From: Gammaproteobacteria bacterium | Lineage (GTDB): Bacteria > Pseudomonadota > Gammaproteobacteria > Pseudomonadales > Pseudomonadaceae | Length of the DNA: 64,000 nt | Direction: 5' to 3' | NCBI GenBank assembly: GCA_903970465.1 | Contig: CAJCIO010000097.1 | Location: forward strand, 26,687-90,686 | In this document: positions 26,912-36,897 of the stretch, in pieces | Numbering within the stretch: position 1 is the stretch's first letter | How the letters are laid out: each line of letters starts with the position of its first letter | Translations under genes and position numbers: made by a program | Notes under the pieces: generated by a model | Database searches by the model: none | The model's input: only the letters and a program-made list of their open reading frames with translations | Told to the model about the DNA's origin: nothing

Positions 26912-27691
26912 ATGACTGTCACGATCAAATCGTTTGAAGACATCGAGAAAATGCGCATCGCCGGCCGTCTGGCTGCCGACGTGCTGGAAATGATCCGCCC
27001 ATATGTCAAAGCTGGCGTGACTACCGAAGAGCTCGACCGCCTCTGCCACGACTATATAGTCAACGAGCAGAAGGCCATCCCGGCGCCGCTCAATTACAAA
27101 GGCTTCCCCAAGTCGATCTGCACCTCGATCAATCACGTGGTGTGCCACGGCATCCCGAATGAAAAGCCGCTCAAGGATGGCGATGTACTGAACATCGACG
27201 TCACTGTGATCAAGGACGGCTACCACGGCGACACCAGCGCCATGTTCCACGTTGGCACTGTGCCCGTCTGGGCCGAGCGCCTGTCGCAGATCACTCAGGA
27301 ATGCATGTATAAAGCCATCGAACTGGTCAAGCCGGGCTGTCGCCTGGGCGATATCGGCGAAGTGATCCAGAAACATGCGGAAAAAAATGGTTTTTCGGTG
27401 GTGCGCGAATTTTGCGGCCACGGCATCGGCAAGGTGTTTCATGAAGAGCCGCAAGTCCTGCACTACGGGCGCGCCGGCACAGGCATGGAGCTGCAGGCAG
27501 GCATGACCTTCACCATCGAGCCGATGATCAACCAGGGCAAGGCCGACACCAAGGTACTGGGTGACGGCTGGACGGCGATCACCAAGGATCGCAAGCTGTC
27601 GGCGCAGTGGGAACACACCATTCTGGTGACGAACACCGGTTACGAGATATTCACCTTGCGCAGCGATGAAACCATCGCCCGCTCGGCCTGA
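26912..27691 (+). CDS. map: methionine aminopeptidase, type I
   Basis: MetAP removes the initiator methionine from new proteins. The 259-residue type I enzyme shows the metal ligands in order: Asp in NIDVTVIKDG, Asp in YHGDTSAMF, His in GHGIGKVFHE, Glu in FTIEPMI, and Glu in AQWEHTILV. The length is close to E. coli Map (264). It is divergent from rpsB, as in most gammaproteobacteria, and is followed by glnD. Confidence 0.97.
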   Translation: MTVTIKSFEDIEKMRIAGRLAADVLEMIRPYVKAGVTTEELDRLCHDYIVNEQKAIPAPLNYKGFPKSICTSINHVVCHGIPNEKPLKDGDVLNIDVTVIKDGYHGDTSAMFHVGTVPVWAERLSQITQECMYKAIELVKPGCRLGDIGEVIQKHAEKNGFSVVREFCGHGIGKVFHEEPQVLHYGRAGTGMELQAGMTFTIEPMINQGKADTKVLGDGWTAITKDRKLSAQWEHTILVTNTGYEIFTLRSDETIARSA

Positions 27692-27699
27692 TTCTTTTC

Positions 27700-27752
27700 G
27701 TGGGCAAGCCCCCTCGCTATCGCCGTCCAGCGTAGCGAGGGGGCTCGCCCCT
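27700..27752. repeat. REP-like inverted pair, family 2
   Basis: TGGGCAAGCCCCCTCGCTAT and GTAGCGAGGGGGCTCGCCCC face each other in the map-glnD gap. This is the same family as the copy at 11717-11801, with no T-run, so it is more likely a REP than a terminator. Confidence 0.8.
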
Positions 27753-27795
27753 GAAAATATGGGTCACACTGTTTTCTATCGAGGAATGCCATTCG

Positions 27796-30489
27796 ATGCC
27801 CCAGGTGGATCCGGAGTTGTTCGATCGCGGCCAGTTCCAGGCCGAACTCGCGCTCAAGTCGAGCCCGATCGCTGCGTTCAAGAAAGCCATCCGTCAGGCC
27901 CGCGACGTGCTCGACGAGCGCTTTCGCAGTGGTCGCGACATTCGTCGCCTGATCGAAGACCGCGCCTGGTTCGTCGATAACATCCTGCAACAAGCCTGGC
28001 AGCAGTTCGACTGGAGCGAAGAGGCCGACATTGCCCTGCTCGCCGTCGGCGGCTACGGCCGTGGCGAACTGCACCCCTATTCCGACATCGACCTGCTTAT
28101 CCTGCTCGACAGCGAGGATCAGGAAGTCTTTCGCGATTCCATCGAGCGCTTCCTCACTCTGCTCTGGGACATCGGCCTGGAAGTCGGCCAGAGCGTGCGC
28201 TCGGTCAACGAATGTGCCCAGGAGGCCCTGGCAGACCTCACCGTCATCACCAACCTGATGGAAAGCCGCACCATCGATGGCCCTGAAAGCCTGCGCAAAC
28301 GCATGATCGAGGTCACCAGCACCGCCCATATGTGGCCCAGCAAGGACTTCTTCCTGGCCAAGCGCACCGAGCAGAAGACCCGCCACCACAAGTACTTCGA
28401 TACCGAATACAACCTGGAGCCGAATGTCAAAGGCTCCCCGGGTGGCCTGCGCGATATCCAGACCATCCTCTGGGTAGCCCGCCGCCAGTACGGCACGCTC
28501 AATCTGCACGCACTGGCCGGTGAAGGCTTTCTGGTCGAAAGCGAGAACAACCTGCTGGCCGCCTCCCAGGAGTTTCTCTGGAAGGTCCGCTACGCCCTGC
28601 ACATGCTCGCCGGCCGCTCCGAAGACCGACTGCTGTTCGACTACCAGCGCCACATCGCCGAGCTGCTGGGTTTCAAGGACACCGATGCCAAGAAGGCCAT
28701 CGAGCGTTTCATGCAGCAGTACTATCGGGTGGTGATGAGCATCGCCGAGCTCAGCGACCTGATCATCCAGCATTTCGAGGAAGTGATCCTTGCCGAAGAC
28801 GATTGCTGCGCCGTACAGCCGATAAACTCGCGCTTTCAACTGCACGATGGCTATATCGAGGCGACCCACGCCAACGTTTTCAAGCGCACGCCGTTCGCCA
28901 TGCTCGAAATTTTCGTGCTGATGGCGCAAAACCCCGAGATCAAGGGGGTACGTGCCGACACGATCCGCCTCATTCGCGAACATCGCCACTTGATCGACGA
29001 CAGCTTCCGCCACGATATCCGCAATACCAGCCTGTTCATCGAGCTGTTCAAGTGCGAGATCGGCATCCATCGCAACTTGCGGCGGATGAACCGCTACGGG
29101 ATTCTGGGCCGCTATCTGCCAGAGTTCGGCCATATCATCGGGCAGATGCAGCACGACCTGTTCCACATCTATACGGTCGATGCGCACACGCTCAATCTCA
29201 TCAAGCATCTGCGCAAGCTGCAGTACACCCAGGTGTCCGAGAAATTCCCGCTGGCCAGCAAGATCATGTGCAAGCTGCCCAAGCCAGAGCTGATCTATCT
29301 GGCCGGGCTGTATCACGACATCGGCAAGGGCCGTAATGGCGATCACTCCGAGCTGGGCGCGGTGGATGCCGAGGCGTTCTGCCAGCGCCATCAATTGCCG
29401 GCGTGGGACAGCCGCCTGATCGTCTGGCTGGTGCAGAACCACCTGGTGATGTCGACCACCGCGCAGCGCAAGGATCTCTCCGATCCTCAGGTGATCCACG
29501 ACTTTGCCCACCTGGTCGGCGACGATGTCCACCTCGACTATCTGTATGTGCTCACCGTGGCCGACATCAACGCCACCAACCCGAGCCTGTGGAATTCGTG
29601 GCGCGCCAGCTTGCTCCGCCAGCTGTATACCGAAACCAAGCGCGCCCTGCGCCGCGGCCTGGAAAACCCACTGGACCGCGAAGAGCAGATTCGCCAGACG
29701 CAAAGCGCCGCACTGGATATCCTCGTTCGCGCCGGCACCGATCCCGACGAAGTGGAGCAGCTCTGGTCACAATTGGGCGACGACTACTTTTTGCGCCACA
29801 CCGCCGGCGATGTGGCCTGGCACAGCGATGCGATCCTGCAGCAACCAGCCCACGCCGAGCCGCTGGTGCTGATCAAGGAAACCACTCAACGCGAGTTCGA
29901 AGGCGGCACGCAGATCTTCATCTATGCGCCCGATCAGCACGACTTCTTCGCCGTGACCGTGGCTGCCATGGACCAGCTCAACCTCAACATCCATGACGCG
30001 CGCATCATCACCTCAAGCAGCCAGTTCACCCTCGACACCTACATAGTGCTCGATACCGATGGCGGCTCGATCGGCGACAATCCAGAGCGTATCCAGCAGA
30101 TTCGCGACGGCTTGACCGGTGCCCTGCGCAACCCGGACGACTACCCGAACATCATCCAGCGCCGCGTGCCGCGCCAGCTCAAGCACTTCGCCTTCGAGCC
30201 GCAAGTGACCATCAGCAATGACGCCGGGCGCCCGGTAACGGTACTGGAACTCAGCGCGCCCGATCGCCCTGGCCTGCTGGCGCGCATCGGCAAAATCTTC
30301 CTCGAGTTCGACCTGTCGCTGCAGAACGCCAAGATCGCTACCTTGGGCGAGCGCGTGGAGGACGTGTTCTTTATTACCGACGCAAGCAACCAGCCGCTGT
30401 CCGACCCGCAGCTGTGCAGCCGCCTGCAGGAATCGATCGTCGACCATCTGAAAGTCAACGGCGTCGACCCTACGCGAACGAGCATTTAA
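27796..30489 (+). CDS. glnD: bifunctional PII uridylyltransferase/uridylyl-removing enzyme
   Basis: GlnD is the primary nitrogen sensor. It uridylylates PII (GlnB/GlnK) when glutamine is low and deuridylylates it when glutamine is high, which feeds NtrB/NtrC and GlnE. The 897-residue protein has the nucleotidyltransferase motif [19 protein letters not shown] (about residues 86-104), an HD phosphohydrolase domain with [17 protein letters not shown] (about 510-526), and two C-terminal ACT domains (about 705-790 and 820-895). The ATG at 27796 lies behind AGGAA. It matters for the guanidine operon at the other end of the window, which carries candidate NtrC sites. Confidence 0.97.
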   Translation: MPQVDPELFDRGQFQAELALKSSPIAAFKKAIRQARDVLDERFRSGRDIRRLIEDRAWFVDNILQQAWQQFDWSEEADIALLAVGGYGRGELHPYSDIDLLILLDSEDQEVFRDSIERFLTLLWDIGLEVGQSVRSVNECAQEALADLTVITNLMESRTIDGPESLRKRMIEVTSTAHMWPSKDFFLAKRTEQKTRHHKYFDTEYNLEPNVKGSPGGLRDIQTILWVARRQYGTLNLHALAGEGFLVESENNLLAASQEFLWKVRYALHMLAGRSEDRLLFDYQRHIAELLGFKDTDAKKAIERFMQQYYRVVMSIAELSDLIIQHFEEVILAEDDCCAVQPINSRFQLHDGYIEATHANVFKRTPFAMLEIFVLMAQNPEIKGVRADTIRLIREHRHLIDDSFRHDIRNTSLFIELFKCEIGIHRNLRRMNRYGILGRYLPEFGHIIGQMQHDLFHIYTVDAHTLNLIKHLRKLQYTQVSEKFPLASKIMCKLPKPELIYLAGLYHDIGKGRNGDHSELGAVDAEAFCQRHQLPAWDSRLIVWLVQNHLVMSTTAQRKDLSDPQVIHDFAHLVGDDVHLDYLYVLTVADINATNPSLWNSWRASLLRQLYTETKRALRRGLENPLDREEQIRQTQSAALDILVRAGTDPDEVEQLWSQLGDDYFLRHTAGDVAWHSDAILQQPAHAEPLVLIKETTQREFEGGTQIFIYAPDQHDFFAVTVAAMDQLNLNIHDARIITSSSQFTLDTYIVLDTDGGSIGDNPERIQQIRDGLTGALRNPDDYPNIIQRRVPRQLKHFAFEPQVTISNDAGRPVTVLELSAPDRPGLLARIGKIFLEFDLSLQNAKIATLGERVEDVFFITDASNQPLSDPQLCSRLQESIVDHLKVNGVDPTRTSI

Positions 30490-30502
30490 CGAGACCCGAT
30501 CG

Positions 30503-31699
30503 ATGAACAACGCCCTGAACCAGTTGCAGCCTTACCCGTTCGAAAAACTGCGTGCCCTGCTCGGCGGCGTGCAACCGGCTGCGGACAAGCGCCCGATCGC
30601 CCTGTCGATCGGCGAACCCAAGCACGCGTCGCCAGCCTTCGTGGCCCAGGCGCTGACCGACAACCTCGACAAGATGTCGGTGTACCCGACCACCCTGGGC
30701 GTACCGGCCCTGCGCGAGGCCATTGGCCAATGGTGCGAGCGGCGCTTCAGCGTGCCGGCCGGCTGGATCGATCCGGCGCGGCACGTACTGCCGGTCAACG
30801 GTACTCGCGAAGCATTGTTCGCGTTCACCCAGACCGTGGTGCAGCGCAGCGATGACGGCCTGGTGATCAGCCCCAACCCGTTCTATCAGATCTATGAAGG
30901 CGCGGCGCTGCTGGCCGGTGCCAAGCCGCACTACCTGCCCTGCCTGGACGACAATGGTTTCAACCCGGACTTCGACGCCGTGTCGGCCGAGACCTGGCAG
31001 CACTGCCAGATCCTGTTCCTGTGCTCCCCCGGCAACCCGACCGGCGCATTGATTCCGCTGGACAACCTGAAAAAATTGATCGCCCTGGCGGACCAGTACG
31101 ACTTCGTGATTGCCGCCGACGAGTGCTACAGCGAACTCTACTTCGACGAGCAATCGCCGCCCCCGGGCCTGCTGACCGCCTGCGCAGAGCTGGGTCGCAG
31201 CGACTTCAAGCGCTGCGTGGTGTTTCACAGCCTGTCCAAGCGCTCCAACCTGCCAGGGCTGCGCTCGGGTTTCGTTGCCGGTGATGCCGAGATTCTCAAG
31301 GCCTTCCTGCTGTACCGCACCTACCACGGTTGCGCGATGCCGGTACAAACCCAACTGGCCAGCGTCGCTGCCTGGAACGACGAAGCCCACGTGCGGGCCA
31401 ACCGCGACCTGTATCGCGAGAAGTTCGATGCGGTGCTCGACATCCTTGCCCCGGTCATGGATGTGCAACGCCCGGACGGCAGCTTCTACCTCTGGCCGAA
31501 AGTCGAGGGTGATGACGCCGAATTCTGCCGCGCGCTGTTTGAAACCCAGCACGTGACCGTGGTCCCGGGCTCATACCTGAGCCGCGACGTCGACGGTCTC
31601 AACCCGGGTGCCGGTCGCGTGCGCCTGGCGTTGGTCGCACCGCTGGCAGAATGCGTCGAAGCGGCGCAGCGGATCCGCGCGTTCATCCAGAGCCGTTGA
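30503..31699 (+). CDS. dapC: succinyldiaminopimelate transaminase
   Basis: DapC transaminates N-succinyl-2-amino-6-ketopimelate with glutamate in the succinylase branch of lysine/meso-DAP synthesis. The 398-residue class I/II aminotransferase has the conserved SPGNPTGALIPL segment near residue 175 and the PLP-binding Lys in HSLSKRSNLPGLRSGF (about residue 243). It starts 13 bases after glnD. The nearby dapD and dapE encode the steps on either side of it. Confidence 0.93.
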   Translation: MNNALNQLQPYPFEKLRALLGGVQPAADKRPIALSIGEPKHASPAFVAQALTDNLDKMSVYPTTLGVPALREAIGQWCERRFSVPAGWIDPARHVLPVNGTREALFAFTQTVVQRSDDGLVISPNPFYQIYEGAALLAGAKPHYLPCLDDNGFNPDFDAVSAETWQHCQILFLCSPGNPTGALIPLDNLKKLIALADQYDFVIAADECYSELYFDEQSPPPGLLTACAELGRSDFKRCVVFHSLSKRSNLPGLRSGFVAGDAEILKAFLLYRTYHGCAMPVQTQLASVAAWNDEAHVRANRDLYREKFDAVLDILAPVMDVQRPDGSFYLWPKVEGDDAEFCRALFETQHVTVVPGSYLSRDVDGLNPGAGRVRLALVAPLAECVEAAQRIRAFIQSR

Positions 31700-31712
31700 T
31701 CGCTGCTACTGC

Positions 31713-31741
31713 TGTGGGACCGGGTTCTGCCCGGTCCCACA
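31713..31741. terminator. Strong hairpin between convergent dapC and antiporter genes
   Basis: TGTGGGACCGGG and CCCGGTCCCACA form a perfect 12-bp stem with a five-base loop. It lies between two converging stop codons and can serve both. There is only a short ATT on the plus side, so factor-independent termination is not certain. Confidence 0.65.
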
Positions 31742-31756
31742 TTGCTCGCGGTGCAG

Positions 31757-33394
31757 CTACTTGCCCACCCCCAGGTTGGCTTCGTTGATATCCAGCTCGG
31801 CCAGCAACTGACGCACCACATCATCACCAATCTGCCGGTGCCGGCGCAGGTCATACAGCTTGCGCCGCTGGGCTCGCAGCGCTGCCAGGCGCAAGCGCCG
31901 CTCCAGTTGGTGCATCTGCAAAGCCTGGGCCTGGGCTTCTTCCGAGTCGTTGATAATGTCCAGTTGATGGCGATATTCGGCCATCAACTGCGCCTTCATC
32001 TCCGTGGCCAGCGCCGCCTGCGCCGCATCACCGCCGCTATCCCCCAATTCCTCGGCTTCCAGCGCCTTGATCGCCTCTTGGGCAGTCTGCCGACGGGTTT
32101 CGCGAACCTCCGCGTGGAGCTTCTTGTCCGAGCCCTTGTCCATACCCCGCAACAAGAGAGGCAGCACGATGCAGGCAATGATCAGCGACAGCAGGATCAC
32201 CCCCGCAGCGATGAACAGCAGCAAATCGCGCTCGGGAAACGCCTTGTCACCCATCAACAGCGGCACCGACAAGGTACCCGCCAAGGTCACTGCACCGCGT
32301 ACCCCGCCCACCGTCAACAGCCAGCAAGAGCGCGCCGTCGGTACTGCGGTGATCTGCCTGGAACCACGCCAGCGGCGCAGCAATACCGTAAGCCGCCAGA
32401 CACCTTGCACCCAGACGAACCGCAGCAGCACCAGCACGACAAAAATCGCCAGCACCTCGAGGCCGCGCGAACTCATGCTCGACCACACGTCTGTTTCGTG
32501 GCTGGCGACGGCTTTGACGATATCCGGCAACTGCAGGCCGAGAATAAGAAAAATCAGGCCATTGAACGAGAATTCCAGCAGCGACCAGACGCTGCGGTTC
32601 AGCAAACGTGTGGCCGTCTGCCGCGGCAACAGATCAAGCCAGCTTTGCATCATCCCGGCCGCCACCGCCGAGAGAATCCCCGAAGCACCCAGGCGCTCTG
32701 CCAGCACATAGGATGCAAACGGCAGTACCAGCATGAACACCACGTGGGTGGCCGGATCGTCCCAGCCGCGGTTAATCATCCACACCCGCAGGCGCCCCAC
32801 CAGCCAGCTCAGCGCCACCCCCAGTGCCAAGCCACCGACCGCCACCAGCACGAACGTCAGGCTCGCATCGGCGAGGGAAAAATAGCCAGTCATGGCCGCC
32901 GCCAGGGCGAACTTGAAGGTCACCAGGCCCGAGGCATCGTTCATCAAGGCTTCGCCCTGCAATATATGCATCAAGGGCGTGGGCAAACGGTCCTGGGCGA
33001 TGGCCGATACCGCCACGGCATCGGTCGGCGACAGCACCGCAGCCAAGGCAAACGCCACGGGCAGGGAAATCGACGGTATCAGCCAGTGGATGAAGTAACC
33101 GGCACCGATCACGGTGAACAGCACCAAGCCCACCGCCAGCGTCAGGATCGAACCGCGCAGGCGCCAAAGCTCGCGCTTGGGCATCCGCCAGCCATCGGAA
33201 AACAGCAACGGCGGCAGGAACAGAAACAGAAACAACTCCGGCTCCAACGCCACATGCAAGCCCAGCGTCGGCAATGCCAGCAACGCGCCGGCCGCAATCT
33301 GCAGAATCGGCAAGGGCAGCGGCACCAGCCTCGCGACCAGCTTGGAGAGGCTCACGAGCATGAGCAGAATGAGAACGGTATAGGCGGTTTGCAT
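31757..33394 (-). CDS. CPA1-family sodium/proton antiporter
   Basis: This is an inner-membrane monovalent cation/proton exchanger, likely Na+ for H+. The 545-residue protein has about 12 hydrophobic segments over residues 1-405, including the LFLPPLLFSDGWRMP motif near residue 57 and the LSPTDAVAVSAIAQD motif near 125 (transport-site Asp of the NhaP/YjcE type). A hydrophilic tail of about 140 residues follows, rich in Arg, Glu and Gln, probably helical. Exact ion choice cannot be told from sequence. In PAO1 an antiporter gene also follows dapC. Confidence 0.9.
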   Translation of the reverse strand: MQTAYTVLILLMLVSLSKLVARLVPLPLPILQIAAGALLALPTLGLHVALEPELFLFLFLPPLLFSDGWRMPKRELWRLRGSILTLAVGLVLFTVIGAGYFIHWLIPSISLPVAFALAAVLSPTDAVAVSAIAQDRLPTPLMHILQGEALMNDASGLVTFKFALAAAMTGYFSLADASLTFVLVAVGGLALGVALSWLVGRLRVWMINRGWDDPATHVVFMLVLPFASYVLAERLGASGILSAVAAGMMQSWLDLLPRQTATRLLNRSVWSLLEFSFNGLIFLILGLQLPDIVKAVASHETDVWSSMSSRGLEVLAIFVVLVLLRFVWVQGVWRLTVLLRRWRGSRQITAVPTARSCWLLTVGGVRGAVTLAGTLSVPLLMGDKAFPERDLLLFIAAGVILLSLIIACIVLPLLLRGMDKGSDKKLHAEVRETRRQTAQEAIKALEAEELGDSGGDAAQAALATEMKAQLMAEYRHQLDIINDSEEAQAQALQMHQLERRLRLAALRAQRRKLYDLRRHRQIGDDVVRQLLAELDINEANLGVGK

Positions 33395-33685
33395 GGGGGC
33401 AGCGCGGTTCCTGTGCGGGCGGATTGATCAAGACGCCTCCAGGAAGAGAAGCGTCCGCTTGGAGGCTATGGTAACGGTTAATAACCAGGCAGCGCTGCTG
33501 CACCAAGGTCGCACCATCAGATGAAGCGAACTTTCATCCAGCCCCAACGCCCGCCAGGCATAACCCTGTCACCTTTCCCCCAGACGCAGTCATGGCATCG
33601 AAACACGTGATGCCGCATAATTCGTCGATCAATATTGCGGAGAACAGGGGACGGGCGGCCATTGCCACCCGCCCGGCGACAATCC

Positions 33686-34033
33686 ATGGCTTACACTCTC
33701 TATGGCATCAAAGCGTGCGACACCATGAAAAAGGCCCGTACCTGGCTTGACGATAAACCGGTCAAGTATGCCTTCCACGACTACAAGACCCAGGGTATCG
33801 ATCGCGAGCACCTGACCCAGTGGTGCAACGAGCACGGCTGGCAAGTGGTGCTCAACCGCGCGGGCACCACCTTTCGCAAGCTCGAGGACGCCCAGAAAGC
33901 CGACCTCGACCAGCCCAAGGCCATCGAACTGATGCTCGCCCAGCCCTCGATGATCAAGCGCCCCGTGCTCGATCTGGGCAACAAGACCCTGATTGGCTTC
34001 AAACCCGACATTTATGCGGCGGCCGTCCAGTAA
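33686..34033 (+). CDS. ArsC/Spx-family protein (YffB-like)
   Basis: This 115-residue thioredoxin-fold protein is of the ArsC-like YffB/MgsR group, which is often annotated as a glutathione-dependent reductase but has no settled role. It starts MAYTLYGIKACDTMKKA, with a single Cys10 followed by the K-K typical of the group, and LNRAGTTFRKLED and MIKRPVLDL (ending IGFKPDIY) match the family. It lacks the further Cys residues of true arsenate reductases. The ATG at 33686 was preferred over a 17-codon upstream extension. It is 45 bases ahead of dapD. Confidence 0.88.
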   Translation: MAYTLYGIKACDTMKKARTWLDDKPVKYAFHDYKTQGIDREHLTQWCNEHGWQVVLNRAGTTFRKLEDAQKADLDQPKAIELMLAQPSMIKRPVLDLGNKTLIGFKPDIYAAAVQ

Positions 34034-34078
34034 GTACTGGCACCCATGGCCCCCTTTCACTTGCAACGAGGTAATTGC

Positions 34079-35113
34079 ATGTCCACCACTCCATTCAGCC
34101 TGGCCTTCGGCGTCGGCACTCAAAACCGCAACGGCACCTGGCTGGAAGTGTTCTACGCACAGCCATTGCTGAACCCGCCCGGCGACCTGATCCAGGCCAT
34201 CGCCCCGCTGCTGGACTACGCCGGCGGCAACCAGGCCATCACCTTCACTACCGCTCAGGCCTCGCAGCTGGCTGAAGCGCTGAAGACCGTCGACGCGAGC
34301 CAATCGGCGCTGCTGACGCGTCTGGCTGAAAGCCACCGTCCGCTGGTCGCCACTATCCTGGCCGAAGACGTCGCCCTGACCTCCACCCCTGAGGCCTACC
34401 TCAAGCTGCACCTGCTGTCGCACCGTCTGGTCAAGCCGCACGGCGTGAGCCTGGCCGGTATCTTCCCGCTACTGCCGAACGTGGCATGGACCAGCGAAGG
34501 TGCCATCGACTTGGGCGAACTGGCCGAGCGTCAACTCGAAGCGCGCCTGAAGGGTGAACTGCTGGAAGTGTTCTCGGTGGACAAGTTCCCGAAAATGACC
34601 GACTACGTGGTCCCGGCCGGCGTGCGTATCGCCGACAGTGCCCGCGTACGCCTGGGCGCCTACATCGGCGAAGGCACCACCATCATGCACGAGGGCTTCG
34701 TCAACTTTAACGCGGGCACCGAAGGCCCGGGCATGATCGAAGGCCGCGTTTCGGCAGGCGTATTCGTCGGCAAGGGCTCCGATCTTGGCGGCGGTTGCTC
34801 GACCATGGGCACCTTGTCGGGCGGCGGCAACATCATCATCAAGGTCGGCGAAGGCTGCCTGATCGGCGCCAACGCTGGTATCGGTATCCCGCTGGGCGAC
34901 CGCAACACCGTTGAGTCCGGCCTGTACGTGACCGCCGGCACCAAAGTGGCGCTGCTGGACGAAAACAACCAGTTGGTCAAAGTGGTCAAGGCCCGTGACC
35001 TGGCTGGCCAGACCGACCTGCTGTTCCGTCGCAACTCGGAAACCGGCGCTGTGGAATGCAAAACCCACAAGTCGGCCATCGAGCTGAACGAAGCGCTGCA
35101 CGCTCACAACTAA
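34079..35113 (+). CDS. dapD: 2,3,4,5-tetrahydropyridine-2,6-dicarboxylate N-succinyltransferase
   Basis: DapD succinylates tetrahydrodipicolinate, opening the succinylase branch of lysine and meso-DAP synthesis. The 344-residue protein is the long Pseudomonas form. It has an N-terminal alpha/beta domain (to about 170) and then a left-handed beta-helix with hexapeptide repeats (about 180-290: VPAGVRIADSARVRLGAYIG, GKGSDLGGGCSTMG). The start is the ATG at 34079, not the 11-codon upstream extension. Confidence 0.96.
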   Translation: MSTTPFSLAFGVGTQNRNGTWLEVFYAQPLLNPPGDLIQAIAPLLDYAGGNQAITFTTAQASQLAEALKTVDASQSALLTRLAESHRPLVATILAEDVALTSTPEAYLKLHLLSHRLVKPHGVSLAGIFPLLPNVAWTSEGAIDLGELAERQLEARLKGELLEVFSVDKFPKMTDYVVPAGVRIADSARVRLGAYIGEGTTIMHEGFVNFNAGTEGPGMIEGRVSAGVFVGKGSDLGGGCSTMGTLSGGGNIIIKVGEGCLIGANAGIGIPLGDRNTVESGLYVTAGTKVALLDENNQLVKVVKARDLAGQTDLLFRRNSETGAVECKTHKSAIELNEALHAHN

Positions 35114-35122
35114 GTGGCGTAC

Positions 35123-35144
35123 GGGGTCGCCTGCAGGCGGCCCC
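35123..35144. other. Hairpin between dapD and csdA
   Basis: GGGGTCGCCTGCAGGCGGCC closes with CC to give a near-perfect stem around TGCA just after the dapD stop. No T-run follows, so it may stabilise the dapD mRNA end rather than terminate it. Confidence 0.5.
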
Positions 35145-35164
35145 GACTGCCAGAGCCCATACCC

Positions 35165-36370
35165 ATGTTCCAGCCCTCTCCCTGGCGCGCCGACTTTCCG
35201 GCCATCGCCGCCTTGCAACGCCAGCAGCAGACCTACCTGGACAGCGCTGCCACCACGCAAAAGCCCCAGGCCCTGCTCGACGCGATTGCTCACTATTACA
35301 GTCATGGCGCCGCCAACGTGCACCGTGCGCAACACTTGCCTGGCGCTATGGCGACCCAGGCGTTCGAAGGCAGTCGGGAAAAGATCGCCCAATGGCTGAA
35401 TGCCCCAAGCCCCAGTCAGATCATCTTTACCCACGGCGCCACGTCGGCACTCAATCTGCTGGCCTATGGCCTGGAGAACGAATTTCGCCCTGGCGACGAA
35501 ATCGCCATCAGCGCCCTGGAGCACCACGCCAACCTGTTGCCTTGGCAACAGTTGGCCCAACGCCGCGGGCTGAAGTTGGTGGTCTTGCCATTGACCGCCG
35601 CCGGAATGATCGATCTCGACAGCGCTGCCGCCTTGATCGGCCCTCGCACCCGCCTGTTGGCTGTCAGCCAGTTGTCCAACGTGCTCGGCACCTGGCAACC
35701 GCTGGATTCGCTGCTGGCCATGGCTCGCGCTCAGGATGCGCTGACCGTGGTCGATGGCGCTCAGGGCGTGGTCCACGGCCGGCATGACGTGCAGCAACTC
35801 GACTGCGACTTCTATGTGTTTTCCAGTCACAAGCTCTATGGCCCGGACGGCCTTGGCGCCCTGTATGGCAGTTGCCGCGGCCTGGGCCGACTGCAGCACT
35901 GGCAGTTCGGCGGCGAAATGGTGCATATCGCCGACTACCACGCAGCCAGCTTCCATCCGGCACCACTGGGTTTCGAAGCCGGCACTCCGCCGATCGCCAG
36001 CGTAATCGGCCTGAGCGCCAGCCTCGACTACCTCGGCACCCTGGATACCAAGGCCGTCCTGGCCCACGAAGCAGCCTTGCATCGCCAACTGCTACGCGGC
36101 CTGCACGACCGCGAAGGCGTGCGAGTACTGGGTGACCCGCAGGCGGCGCTAGCCAGTTTTACCGTGAACGGCGTGCACAACGCCGACCTCGCCCATTTGC
36201 TGACCGACCAGGGCATCGCCGTGCGCGCCGGCCATCACTGCGCGATGCCGCTGCTCAAGCACTTGGGTTTGCAAGGTGCGATCAGGGTATCGCTGGCCCT
36301 GTACAACGACAGCGATGACCTGCAGCGCTTTTTCGAGGCAATGGACAAGGCCCTGGAAGTGCTTCGATGA
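35165..36370 (+). CDS. csdA: cysteine desulfurase CsdA
   Basis: CsdA takes sulfur from cysteine as an enzyme-bound persulfide and passes it to CsdE. The 401-residue class V PLP protein has the PLP Lys in SSHKLYGPDGLGALYG (about residue 225) and the persulfide-forming Cys359 in RAGHHCAMPLL, which is of the group II (SufS/CsdA) type. The ATG at 35165 follows the dapD hairpin. The last codons overlap csdE by four bases, and tcdA lies opposite, which favours CsdA over SufS or IscS. Confidence 0.93.
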   Translation: MFQPSPWRADFPAIAALQRQQQTYLDSAATTQKPQALLDAIAHYYSHGAANVHRAQHLPGAMATQAFEGSREKIAQWLNAPSPSQIIFTHGATSALNLLAYGLENEFRPGDEIAISALEHHANLLPWQQLAQRRGLKLVVLPLTAAGMIDLDSAAALIGPRTRLLAVSQLSNVLGTWQPLDSLLAMARAQDALTVVDGAQGVVHGRHDVQQLDCDFYVFSSHKLYGPDGLGALYGSCRGLGRLQHWQFGGEMVHIADYHAASFHPAPLGFEAGTPPIASVIGLSASLDYLGTLDTKAVLAHEAALHRQLLRGLHDREGVRVLGDPQAALASFTVNGVHNADLAHLLTDQGIAVRAGHHCAMPLLKHLGLQGAIRVSLALYNDSDDLQRFFEAMDKALEVLR

Positions 36371-36780
36371 CCTTGCCGCACGTCGCCGCCCAGGCACTGC
36401 AAGCGTTCCAGCAGGCCGCCGGCTGGGAGCAACGGGCGCGTTTGCTGATGCAATGGGGCGAGCGCCTGGCCCCCATGAGCGACGCTGAGAAGCGTGACGA
36501 ACACCGCGTGCAGGGTTGCGAAAGCCAGGTCTGGTTGAGCGCCGAACACGCTGACGGATCCTGGCAGTTCAGGGCCTACAGCGATGCGCGCCTGATTCGT
36601 GGGCTGCTGGCACTGCTGCTGGTACGGGTCGAGGGCCTGAGCGCCGCCGAGGTCGAAGCCCTCGACCTGCCGGGCTGGTTCACCGAGCTGGGCCTGGCCC
36701 GACAGCTGTCGCCTTCGCGCAGCAATGGCATGAATGCGGTGCTCAAGCGGATGCGGGAGTATCTGGCAGACATTCGCTAG
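36367..36780 (+). CDS. csdE: sulfur acceptor protein CsdE (SufE family)
   Basis: CsdE accepts persulfide sulfur from CsdA and stimulates its activity. The 137-residue SufE-fold protein has the acceptor Cys51 in HRVQGCESQVWL, which is the SufE/CsdE active-site motif, and the C-terminal SRSNGMNAVLKRMREYL helix. It overlaps csdA by four bases (ATGA). With tcdA opposite, the three genes form the CsdA-CsdE-TcdA set linked to cyclic t6A in tRNA. Confidence 0.93.
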   Translation: MTLPHVAAQALQAFQQAAGWEQRARLLMQWGERLAPMSDAEKRDEHRVQGCESQVWLSAEHADGSWQFRAYSDARLIRGLLALLLVRVEGLSAAEVEALDLPGWFTELGLARQLSPSRSNGMNAVLKRMREYLADIR

Positions 36781-36897
36781 GCGCTCCGACCTCTTCACCG
36801 CCGAACGCGCAACATTGCTCCCATGGGGACCGGTCTTGAGCCGTACTTATGTGGGAGATTCTATAGTTTTGGGCAGTCAGTGCCGGCCCCTTCGCGG

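Noticed and set aside
31742..33427. 561-codon Gln/His/Arg-rich frame antisense to the antiporter
   Set aside because: The composition (runs of Gln, His and Arg) and full overlap with a clear membrane transporter mark it as antisense noise.
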